From assembly GCA_018262835.1 (NCBI GenBank), contig JADFDP010000014.1:1-41029 (forward strand): DNA of 41,029 bases, written 5' to 3'. This stretch comes from Candidatus Aminicenantota bacterium (GTDB taxonomy: Bacteria; Acidobacteriota; Aminicenantia; UBA2199). The position numbers were made by a program, and so were the translations under genes. Of the stretch, positions 32,581 to 39,254 are shown piece after piece (the first letter of the stretch is position 1; every line of letters starts with the position of its first letter). The notes beneath the pieces are model-generated. The model saw only the letters and a program-made list of their open reading frames with translations, ran no database searches and was not told where the DNA came from.

Positions 32581-32609
32581 ATTATAAAAACAAAACCGCC
32601 AAAAGTCAA
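32581..32609 (-). promoter_or_regulatory. Promoter of the rubredoxin-flavodiiron operon
   Basis: On the minus strand TTGACT (32604-32609) and a perfect TATAAT (32581-32586) are separated by 17 bases. The start of transcription is near 32574. The -35 begins ten bases after the end of the TPR lipoprotein gene, so the two units are separately driven. Confidence 0.75.
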
Positions 32610-32618
32610 CGCCGTCCT

Positions 32619-33389
32619 TCAGCCGCCTTCCAGCATTTTGATCATTTTGTTGATCTCCGCTTTCTGGGCCGCATCCCGGGCTTTGCCCAGCGCCAGCTCC
32701 AGATTGTCCAGGGCTTTTTTCTTGTCTCCCAGCTTGGCCAGGACCCTGGCGCTGTTGATCAGGTAGCCGGGATCGGGAATGGTGATCATGGCCAGCGCCT
32801 TATCGTAGTTTTCCAGCGCTTCGTTGAGCTTGTTCAGGTTTTCCAAGGCCAATCCCTTCAGATTGTAGAGCGGGGCGAAGCGCCGGTTCATCAGCAGCCC
32901 TTTTTCCGCATAGCGCAGGGCCGCGTCGAATTTTTCAAATTTGATCTCCAGCACGGCCAGGTTGGCAAAGGCATTTTCCGGGGTCAGGTACTCCTCGGCG
33001 TTGGCGGCCACCAGGAATTTGTCCTTGGCCAGTTCATATTTGCCCTGCTCCGTGTAAATGGTTCCCAGCAGGTTATAGGCGTCATAGAACTGCGGGCTGA
33101 CCTGGAGCAGGCGGTTCAACGTATCAATGGCTTTGACAAATTCACGCCGGTAGACATACACCAGCCCCAGGGCGTTCAGGGCCGGCACCAGGCGCGGATT
33201 TTTCTGCAGCGCGGCCAGCAGCGATTTTTCAGCCAGATCCAGCTTGCCATCGTTGAGATGCCTCACTCCTTCATTGGCCAGGTATTCGGCCGAACCGGGC
33301 TGCATCTGGCCGGGGGCCGTGCGCGGCTTGCCGCCGCCGCAGGCCAGGAATGCGACCATGATCAGCAGACAAAAATATATCTTTTTCAT
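32619..33389 (-). CDS. TPR-repeat lipoprotein
   Basis: The 256-aa protein has a lipobox, VAFLAC with Cys17, so it is likely a lipid-anchored periplasmic protein. Several TPR units follow (about 36-245): GVRHLNDGKLDLAEKSLLAA, NPRLVPALNALGLVYVYRRE, SPQFYDAYNLLGTIYTEQGK, and FAPLYNLKGLALENLNKLNE. This resembles PilF/PilW-type pilotins, but TPR lipoproteins are diverse, so I do not assign a role. The ATG overlaps the stop of the FHA/GAF/cyclase gene as ATGA. It is the last gene of the thpR operon. Confidence 0.85.
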   Translation of the reverse strand: MKKIYFCLLIMVAFLACGGGKPRTAPGQMQPGSAEYLANEGVRHLNDGKLDLAEKSLLAALQKNPRLVPALNALGLVYVYRREFVKAIDTLNRLLQVSPQFYDAYNLLGTIYTEQGKYELAKDKFLVAANAEEYLTPENAFANLAVLEIKFEKFDAALRYAEKGLLMNRRFAPLYNLKGLALENLNKLNEALENYDKALAMITIPDPGYLINSARVLAKLGDKKKALDNLELALGKARDAAQKAEINKMIKMLEGG

Positions 33390-34945
33390 GTTGCCCCCTT
33401 GGCGCCTTTCACCCGGTACACTTTCACCGGTCTGGATAAGCCCGTCAATTTTTTTTCTCCCAGGGATTCAAAAGCGAACAGCTCGCGGGTCGCCTGATAG
33501 GTATGTTCGGACACCACGACCTCATCGGCACCCGCCACCGCCGATTCCAGGCGGGAAGCGATATTGACCGTATTGCCCAAAACGGTGTATTCCAGCCTCT
33601 TGGGCGAACCGAAGTCACCGGAGATCAGCTTGCCGGAGTGGATGCCGATGCGCACCTTGATCTGGCTGTCAGCCGCCATCTGCGCATTGAGGGTGCGCAG
33701 TTTCTGTATCATTTCCAGGGCGGTGACGATGGCCATTTCCGCATGGTTGACAAATTCCAGGGGAATGCCAAAAACGGCCATGACCGCGTCGCCGATGAAC
33801 TTGTCCAGGGTACCGTTGTGCTTGAAGATAATCTCGGTCATTTCGCTGAAAAAATTATTGAGGAACATGCCCACTTCAATCGGGGTCATTTTTTCCGCCC
33901 GCGAAGTGAACTTGACGATATCCATGAACAGGACCGAAGCTTCCGACTCCCGGTACGGCATGAGTTCGCCGGTGTTGCTGTCCTGGAATTCCATCAGCCG
34001 CGAAACTACGGCCGGGGAGTGGTACCTTTCCAGGCGCGAACGCAGCCGGCGCTCACGGTTCAATTTTTCCAGGCTGTTGATCCCCTCGATGGAGAAGCCG
34101 GCGAAATTGGCGATAATGGACATGATCTCAAGATCCTTTTCACTGAACACCTGGGAAAAACTCGTCGTATCGACGTAGATCAGTCCATAGATGGAATCCT
34201 TGGTCCAGATAGGGACCGATACAGCCGAATTGATGCCGTACATGATGACGCTGTTGGAGCTGTCGAAGCGGGAGTCGCTGCGGGTGTTGGATGAAAGGAT
34301 GGCCACTTTCCCGTGGATGGCTTTCAGGGCGATGGTCTTGGAAATATTGACGATATCGTCTTTTTGCGCCTGCCGGAAATACGTATATTTGAGATGGATA
34401 TCGTTTTGTTTTTCATCATAGTAAAAAATGAATATTTTTTCGGGGTGGACGAATTTGAATATCAGATCCCCCAGTTTCTGAAAGCTCTCCTCAATGTCCT
34501 GCGAAGCGATCAGGCTCTTGCCCAGTGCGGTCAGGGAAGCCAGAAAATTCGGCTCCTCGCTTTTCAGTTTTGGCTTTTTTTCGGCCATGAGCAATTCGTC
34601 CAGGGGGACCATCAGGGAGATCTTCTGGTCATCGGAATCGCGGTAGCTCTCCCCTTTGCTGACCGCCAGAAAACTGAGGATGGTCCGGCCGATGGTGACC
34701 TTGTCGCCGACCTCCAGCAATTTGGACTGAACGCGCCGGCCATTGACATAGCAGCCATTGGTGCTGTTCATGTCGGCCAGCTTGTAGCTCTTGCCCGAAC
34801 GCTGCAAGCGGCAGTGCTGACGGGACACCGTGTTGTCCTTCAACTCAATGTCGTTTTCGGGAAGCTTGCCGAGGATCACCAGGTCTTTGGTCAGGTAAAA
34901 GACCTTCGGCTCATCATCGGCCATGTATTCTAATTTATATTCCAT
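33386..34945 (-). CDS. FHA-GAF-class III nucleotidyl cyclase
   Basis: The 519-aa signalling protein has an FHA domain (about 1-95: LGKLPENDIELKDNTVSRQH, NSTNGCYVNGRRVQSKLLEVGD split over its strands), a GAF domain (about 145-310: SAVSVPIWTKDSIYGLIYVD) and a class III cyclase domain (about 340-505). The cyclase metal site is LFMDIVKFTSR, with GTLDKFIGDAVMAVFG and VLGNTVNIASRLES. The Lys in DKFIGD and Thr in GNTVN suggest ATP use (class IIIb style). It should sense a phosphopeptide and a small ligand and make cAMP. The ATG at 34945 follows GAAGGA. It overlaps gpsA by 16 bases. Confidence 0.9.
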   Translation of the reverse strand: MEYKLEYMADDEPKVFYLTKDLVILGKLPENDIELKDNTVSRQHCRLQRSGKSYKLADMNSTNGCYVNGRRVQSKLLEVGDKVTIGRTILSFLAVSKGESYRDSDDQKISLMVPLDELLMAEKKPKLKSEEPNFLASLTALGKSLIASQDIEESFQKLGDLIFKFVHPEKIFIFYYDEKQNDIHLKYTYFRQAQKDDIVNISKTIALKAIHGKVAILSSNTRSDSRFDSSNSVIMYGINSAVSVPIWTKDSIYGLIYVDTTSFSQVFSEKDLEIMSIIANFAGFSIEGINSLEKLNRERRLRSRLERYHSPAVVSRLMEFQDSNTGELMPYRESEASVLFMDIVKFTSRAEKMTPIEVGMFLNNFFSEMTEIIFKHNGTLDKFIGDAVMAVFGIPLEFVNHAEMAIVTALEMIQKLRTLNAQMAADSQIKVRIGIHSGKLISGDFGSPKRLEYTVLGNTVNIASRLESAVAGADEVVVSEHTYQATRELFAFESLGEKKLTGLSRPVKVYRVKGAKGAT

Positions 34946-35940
34946 TCGTCCTTCAGGCTCCTTTTCATCAGATCGCGGATGGCCAGGCGCACGTCCTTGC
35001 CGGCAAAAAGCACCTGATGCACCTCCCGGGAGATGGGCATGTCGATGGCCAGTTTTTCGGCAAGCGTATGCACCGCTTTGGTGGTCTCGACGCCCTCGGC
35101 TACCATGGGCGTTGATTTTTCAACCAAAGCCAGCGACTCGCCCAGGGCGATTTTCCTTCCCAGCTGGAAATTGCGCGACAAGCTGCCGAAACAGGTAAGC
35201 ATCAGGTCCCCGATGCCGCCCAGGCCCCAGAACGTTTCCGCTTTGGCCCCCAGGCGGACACCCAGGCGCGATATTTCCATGTTGGCCCGGGTAACCAGCG
35301 ACGCCGTGGTATTGAACCCGTAATCCAGGCCGTTGATCATGCCGGAAGCGATGGCCATCACGTTTTTCAGGGCCCCGGCGACTTCCAGGCCGAGCAGGTC
35401 GCCGGAGCGGTAAATGCGCAGGGTCGATGATGAAAACCGGCTTTGCATCCGCTTCAGCAGCTCTTTGTCGCCGGAGGCGGCCACCACAGCCGTGGGATGC
35501 CGTTTGGCCAGTTCGCGGGCGAAAGAAGGCCCGGAAAGGGTGAGCCACTGCCGCAAGATCGCCGGAGTAAAAACCTCCGCCGCCACCTGGGAAATGGTTT
35601 TCAGGGAATCGGATTCAAAACCCTTGGATAAATTGATCAGGACGTGTTCAGGACGCAGGACGGGTTTCAGGCTCTGCATGATCGCGCGGATGAATTTTGA
35701 CGGAACGGCCAGGATCAGGACGTCGGCCCAAACCGCCTCTTTCTCGAGATCGGCGCAGGCTTCCAGGTTTTCCGCCAGCACAACTCCAGGCAGGAAGACC
35801 TTGTTCTCGCGGTCAGAATTGATGGCGGCGATGACTTCCTTTTCCCTGATCCAGATCCTGACTTTTTTTTCCTGGCGCGCCAGGTAGTCGGCAAAAGCCG
35901 TGCCCCAGGAGCCGCCGCCGACGACCAATATGTTATCCAT
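34930..35940 (-). CDS. gpsA: Glycerol-3-phosphate dehydrogenase [NAD(P)+]
   Basis: The 336-aa enzyme reduces dihydroxyacetone phosphate to sn-glycerol 3-phosphate, the backbone for phospholipids. The NAD(P) site is ILVVGGGSWGTAFADYLA (4-21). INLSKGFESDSL, LSGPSFARELAKRHPTAVV, EVAGALKNVMAIASGM (with the catalytic lysine) and GLGGIGDLMLTC also match the family. It sits directly after plsY, whose product uses the glycerol 3-phosphate, overlapping it by eight bases. Confidence 0.95.
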   Translation of the reverse strand: MDNILVVGGGSWGTAFADYLARQEKKVRIWIREKEVIAAINSDRENKVFLPGVVLAENLEACADLEKEAVWADVLILAVPSKFIRAIMQSLKPVLRPEHVLINLSKGFESDSLKTISQVAAEVFTPAILRQWLTLSGPSFARELAKRHPTAVVAASGDKELLKRMQSRFSSSTLRIYRSGDLLGLEVAGALKNVMAIASGMINGLDYGFNTTASLVTRANMEISRLGVRLGAKAETFWGLGGIGDLMLTCFGSLSRNFQLGRKIALGESLALVEKSTPMVAEGVETTKAVHTLAEKLAIDMPISREVHQVLFAGKDVRLAIRDLMKRSLKDEWNIN

Positions 35941-36532
35941 TTTTACGGAAGCTGAATTGGTTCTCGCTGCCCGCCAGCAGCCGCAGGATGTTGGAGCGGT
36001 GACGGAACACGATCAGCAGCAACATGAGAAACACCACCAGCGACGCTTCCACCACCTGGGTGAACAGGATGCAAATGAACAGCGCCGCCGAGCCCAGCAG
36101 CGAACCGAGAGACACGTAACGGGTCAGGCGGAGGGTCAGGAAAAAAACAGCCAGAAATGCCAGCAGGGCAGGATAATAAAAAACCAGAAAAACGCCGACC
36201 AACGAACCCACGCCCTTGCCGCCGCGGAATTTCAGGAAAACCGGGAAGACATGGCCCAGCAGCACGGCCAGCCCGCCCAGCAGAACGATCCAGGGCAGGT
36301 CAAAATGGATGCGTCCGTAGACGATGGGCAGGGCGCCTTTTAGAATATCCAGCGCCAAGGTCGCCAGTCCGGCCAGCTTGCCCTTGCTGCGCAGCAGGTT
36401 GGTGGCGCCGATATTGCCGCTGCCCATGGTACGGATGTCTTTGCCCTCGCTGAAATAAAAAATCAGGTAGCCGAAAGGGATGGAGCCCAGCAGATAGGAA
36501 CAGAGGACGAAAAAAATTTCATGACTGGACAA
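35933..36532 (-). CDS. plsY: Glycerol-3-phosphate acyltransferase PlsY
   Basis: The 199-aa integral membrane enzyme acylates glycerol 3-phosphate from acyl phosphate. Family motifs are YLLGSIPFGYLI, GSGNIGATNLLRSKGKLAG, LAVLLGHVFPVFLKFRGGKGV and LLLIVFRHRSNILRLLAGSE. There are about five membrane segments. The start is TTG at 36532, preceded by GGAG at eight bases; no ATG is available near it. It overlaps thpR upstream and gpsA downstream. Confidence 0.95.
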   Translation of the reverse strand: MSSHEIFFVLCSYLLGSIPFGYLIFYFSEGKDIRTMGSGNIGATNLLRSKGKLAGLATLALDILKGALPIVYGRIHFDLPWIVLLGGLAVLLGHVFPVFLKFRGGKGVGSLVGVFLVFYYPALLAFLAVFFLTLRLTRYVSLGSLLGSAALFICILFTQVVEASLVVFLMLLLIVFRHRSNILRLLAGSENQFSFRKNG

Positions 36533-37079
36533 GGGTTATCTCCTTGAATACGGAATAGACGGGACCGGCTGCAGTCAGGCGGCTGGAAAAAAGCTGGAAC
36601 GCGGCCACCCGCATTTCGGCCAGGAAGAGATCTTGTTTCTCGGCTATCCGGGCAAAAAACGCCTTGAAATTGTACTTGGCCCGGTTGCGGCCCAGGGTCA
36701 GGTGCGGATGGAAAGGGCGCTCATCCCGGGCTATGCCCAGGGGCAAAATCGCTGTTTCGATGCCGGAAAACAAGGCCTGCAGTTCCGGATTGCCTTCCAC
36801 GCCGGCCCAGAAAACATGCAGGTCTTCGCCGGCGGGAAATTTGCCGAAACCGCTGATGCGCAAGTTGAAAGGGGCAACGGCAATCTTTGCCGCCGCCAAG
36901 GCCCCGGCAATTCGCTCCGCCATGGCCCCATCCACTTCGCCGATGAATTTCAGCGTCAAATGGAAGTTGCCGTTTTCGATCCAGCGGATAGAAGTGCCGG
37001 CTTTTTTGAAGGGCTTCAATTCCTTGGCGATTTTATCCCTCACCGCATCATCCAGTTTCACTCCGGTAAAAATTCTCAT
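36519..37079 (-). CDS. thpR: RNA 2',3'-cyclic phosphodiesterase
   Basis: The 186-aa 2H-family enzyme opens 2',3'-cyclic phosphates of RNA. The two HxTx motifs are NFHLTLKFIGEV (His40, Thr42) and HPHLTLGRN (His126, Thr128). The start at 37079 begins MRIFTGVKLDDAV. It has no Shine-Dalgarno sequence and lies seven bases beyond a -10 box, so the message may be leaderless. It heads a five-gene overlapping operon with plsY, gpsA, the cyclase and the TPR lipoprotein. Confidence 0.92.
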   Translation of the reverse strand: MRIFTGVKLDDAVRDKIAKELKPFKKAGTSIRWIENGNFHLTLKFIGEVDGAMAERIAGALAAAKIAVAPFNLRISGFGKFPAGEDLHVFWAGVEGNPELQALFSGIETAILPLGIARDERPFHPHLTLGRNRAKYNFKAFFARIAEKQDLFLAEMRVAAFQLFSSRLTAAGPVYSVFKEITLVQS

Positions 37080-37086
37080 CAAGGCA

Positions 37087-37115
37087 ATTATAATTGAACT
37101 CTCTCCCTGAGTAAA
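37087..37115 (-). promoter_or_regulatory. Promoter of the thpR-plsY-gpsA operon
   Basis: On the minus strand TTTACT (37110-37115) and a perfect TATAAT (37087-37092) are 17 bases apart. The predicted start, near 37080, coincides with the thpR ATG at 37079. Confidence 0.6.
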
Positions 37116-37189
37116 TAGCGCGGCCGGATTTCTAAAAACGGGAGTGCGCCGGGTCCGCGGGTGAGATAGCAAACGGATTCGGAATATTA

Positions 37190-37195
37190 TATAAT
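37190..37195 (+). promoter_or_regulatory. -10 box for the lipoprotein gene at 37226
   Basis: A perfect TATAAT lies 30 bases before the ATG at 37226. TAGCAA (37167-37172) at 17 bases is a weak -35. Confidence 0.5.
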
Positions 37196-37225
37196 GGCAA
37201 AGCGATTCCGGCTCTGGAGGCGGGA

Positions 37226-38152
37226 ATGAAAAAAACCAGATGGATCTTTGTTTTGACGGCCTTGGTACTCTTTTTATCCTGCAAGCAGGAAACCCGGGAA
37301 AACGAGCCGCCAGACGACAACGACCCGCCGCCGGCAACGGCGGCTTCCACCATCATCGACCACACCTGCACCGATCTGGCCAAGGTTCCCTCTTCCTGGA
37401 TCCAGCAGGCTCGGGGCAGCCTGCGCGTCGGCTACGGGCACACCTCGCACGGCAGCCAGCCCGTCAGCGGCATGATGGCCTTCCGGGGTGAGAGCGGATC
37501 GGCTTTTTATTTCAGCTATTCGGACTGGGGGCTGCAGCCGGGAATATTTCTGAACGATTACTGGGGCAATGACGGCGGCGCCGACGATCTCGGTTACGAA
37601 GGCGACCTGGGCTGGCGTGCGGCCACCATCGATATGCTCGCCCGCTCCGGCAACGATCGCAACGTGGTCGTTTGGTCCTGGTGCGGCGGGGTAAGCGAGA
37701 ACAGCGAAAACGGGATCAACGCCTATTTGGACGCCATGGCCGGATTGGAAAAAGACTATCCGGCGGTCAAATTCATCTACATGACCGGCCACCTGGACGG
37801 CAGCGGCAGCGGCGGCAACCTGAATCGGCGCAACGAGCAGATCCGTGCCTACTGCCGCACAAACAAAAAATATCTCTTCGACTTCGCTGACATAGAAAGC
37901 TATTCACCGGACGGCGGAACCAATTACATGGCGCTGATGGCCAACGACAACTGCGATTATGACAGCAACGGCAACGGCGCGGTGGACCGCAACTGGGCCG
38001 CGGACTGGATCGCGGCCAACCCCGCCAGCGAGCTGGCCGGACTCGCCGCCGATTGCGGCGAATGCCAGCACTCACAAAACTTGAACTGTGTGCTCAAAGG
38101 CCGCGCTTTTTGGTGGCTGTTGGCCCGCTTGGCAGGCTGGGACGGAAACTGA
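37226..38152 (+). CDS. Secreted lipoprotein of unknown function, SGNH-like motifs
   Basis: The 308-aa protein has a signal peptide with a lipobox, LVLFLSC (Cys19), then a low-complexity acidic/proline linker (20-41) and a globular domain. The domain has GYGHTSHGSQPVSGMMAF, NVVVWSWCGGVSENSENG, VKFIYMTGHLDGSGSGG and an Asp/Asn-rich segment NDNCDYDSNGNGAVDRNW that looks like a calcium-binding loop. The SHGSQ and TGHLDG motifs recall SGNH-type esterases, but the fit is loose and I would not assign activity. The six cysteines after the lipobox may form disulfides. The ATG at 37226 follows GGAGGCGGGA. It stands alone. Confidence 0.8.
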   Translation: MKKTRWIFVLTALVLFLSCKQETRENEPPDDNDPPPATAASTIIDHTCTDLAKVPSSWIQQARGSLRVGYGHTSHGSQPVSGMMAFRGESGSAFYFSYSDWGLQPGIFLNDYWGNDGGADDLGYEGDLGWRAATIDMLARSGNDRNVVVWSWCGGVSENSENGINAYLDAMAGLEKDYPAVKFIYMTGHLDGSGSGGNLNRRNEQIRAYCRTNKKYLFDFADIESYSPDGGTNYMALMANDNCDYDSNGNGAVDRNWAADWIAANPASELAGLAADCGECQHSQNLNCVLKGRAFWWLLARLAGWDGN

Positions 38153-38162
38153 TCTGCTTCTG

Positions 38163-38191
38163 TTGACTAAAACGGGCATCTATAATAAGAT
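38163..38191 (+). promoter_or_regulatory. Promoter of the mobB-AOR operon
   Basis: TTGACT (38163-38168) and TAAGAT (38186-38191) are 17 bases apart; a perfect TATAAT (38181-38186) overlaps it. Either places the start of transcription 2-7 bases before the mobB ATG at 38200. Confidence 0.5.
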
Positions 38192-38199
38192 GATTGCCC

Positions 38200-38685
38200 A
38201 TGAAGATTTTTTCAATCGTCGGCTGGTCTGGCAGCGGCAAAACTTTGCTTATCACTCGCCTGGTCGAACATTTTTCGGCCGCCGGTAAACGGGTGATCGC
38301 AGTCAAGAGCACGCATGCCGGCTATGCCTTGCAGCCGGAAGGCAAGGACACCGCCCGTTACCTGCAAGCCGGGGCCCGGGAAGCCTACCTGCTGGCCGAA
38401 GGCCAGATGCTGCGCATGACCCGGCTGGGCTCTGCCGACGAGCTGCTGGCGGAATTCCGTCAGCGCCTGGGGCCCGCGGACATCGTCCTACTGGAAGGCA
38501 TGACCGCGGCGGGCATCCCGGTGATCGAAGTGGCGGACCCGCGACGGGAGAAAGCCTTGAAATTCGCGCCGGAAAAGCTGGCGGCCGTGGTCACCCCGGA
38601 CGGCAGCGCCTGTAAGCGGCCCTGTTTCCATCCCGATGACATCGCGGCCATCAGCGCTTTTATGGAGGCTTACCATGAAAAATAA
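38200..38685 (+). CDS. mobB: Molybdopterin-guanine dinucleotide biosynthesis protein MobB
   Basis: The 161-aa GTP-binding protein has the P-loop KIFSIVGWSGSGKTLLITRL (2-21), VIAVKSTHAGYALQPEGKDT and DIVLLEGMTAAGIPVIEV, the MobB layout. It helps attach a nucleotide to molybdopterin. As the first gene of an operon with an aldehyde ferredoxin oxidoreductase, it is likely tied to the tungsten/molybdenum cofactor of that enzyme, although AOR cofactor is normally not nucleotide-linked. The ATG at 38200 lacks a clear Shine-Dalgarno sequence. Confidence 0.9.
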   Translation: MKIFSIVGWSGSGKTLLITRLVEHFSAAGKRVIAVKSTHAGYALQPEGKDTARYLQAGAREAYLLAEGQMLRMTRLGSADELLAEFRQRLGPADIVLLEGMTAAGIPVIEVADPRREKALKFAPEKLAAVVTPDGSACKRPCFHPDDIAAISAFMEAYHEK

Positions 38686-38839
38686 GATCGAGATCAAGGT
38701 CAACGGCACGGTCATCGCCCTGAACCCGTTCGTGCAAAAGATCTTCAGCAACATCGTCCTGGGTGCAGTCCAGTCCCTGGACAAGGTCCCCCAGCCCTGG
38801 GAGAAGATCGAGATCACCCTGCAAACGGAAAAAAAGTAA
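38675..38839 (+). CDS. 54-aa conserved-looking protein of the AOR operon
   Basis: The small protein starts MKNKIEIKVNGTVIALNPFV and continues with LGAVQSLDKVPQPWEKIEI. It has no cysteines, signal or membrane segment and appears as a small beta-alpha-beta unit. The ATG at 38675 has a good TGGAGG seven bases upstream and overlaps the mobB stop by 11 bases, so it is very likely real. I do not know its function; by position it may be a chaperone or small subunit for the oxidoreductase. Confidence 0.75.
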   Translation: MKNKIEIKVNGTVIALNPFVQKIFSNIVLGAVQSLDKVPQPWEKIEITLQTEKK

Positions 38840-38858
38840 GGAGGTCACCGCATCCGAC

Positions 38859-39251
38859 ATGAAATACCTGAAAACCTTTGCCGAAAAATGCAACGGCTGT
38901 AACACCTGCATGAGCGTTTGTTCGCAACTTTATTTTAAAGTGGACGATCCCGAAAAATCGGCGATCCAGGTGGCGACGGCCGGCAAAAACGCTTATACGC
39001 TGAGCGTCTGCGACCAGTGCCGAAGATGCGTGGCCGAGTGCCCCACCCAGGCCATCACGGTCAACAAGCTGGGCGTGGTGCTGATCAACAAGGCCTTGTG
39101 CATCAATTGCCTGGCCTGCGTGGCCGCTTGCCCGACCGCGACCATGATGACCTGGCGCGGCGGCCTGGTGCCATTCAAGTGCATCGCCTGCGACGCCTGC
39201 GCCAAGCAATGCCCCACTGGCGCCCTGAAGATTGAAACCAAGGAGGATTGA
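38859..39251 (+). CDS. Four-cluster [4Fe-4S] ferredoxin of the AOR operon
   Basis: The 130-aa protein has four CxxCxxCxxxC sets: CNGCNTCMSVC, CDQCRRCVAECP, CINCLACVAACP and CIACDACAKQCP, 16 cysteines in all. It should carry up to four [4Fe-4S] clusters and pass electrons to or from the oxidoreductase encoded three bases downstream, as in AorB/BamC-type partners. The ATG at 38859 lies 13 bases beyond GGAGGT, longer than usual, with no nearer start in frame. Confidence 0.92.
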   Translation: MKYLKTFAEKCNGCNTCMSVCSQLYFKVDDPEKSAIQVATAGKNAYTLSVCDQCRRCVAECPTQAITVNKLGVVLINKALCINCLACVAACPTATMMTWRGGLVPFKCIACDACAKQCPTGALKIETKED

Positions 39252-39254
39252 GCC

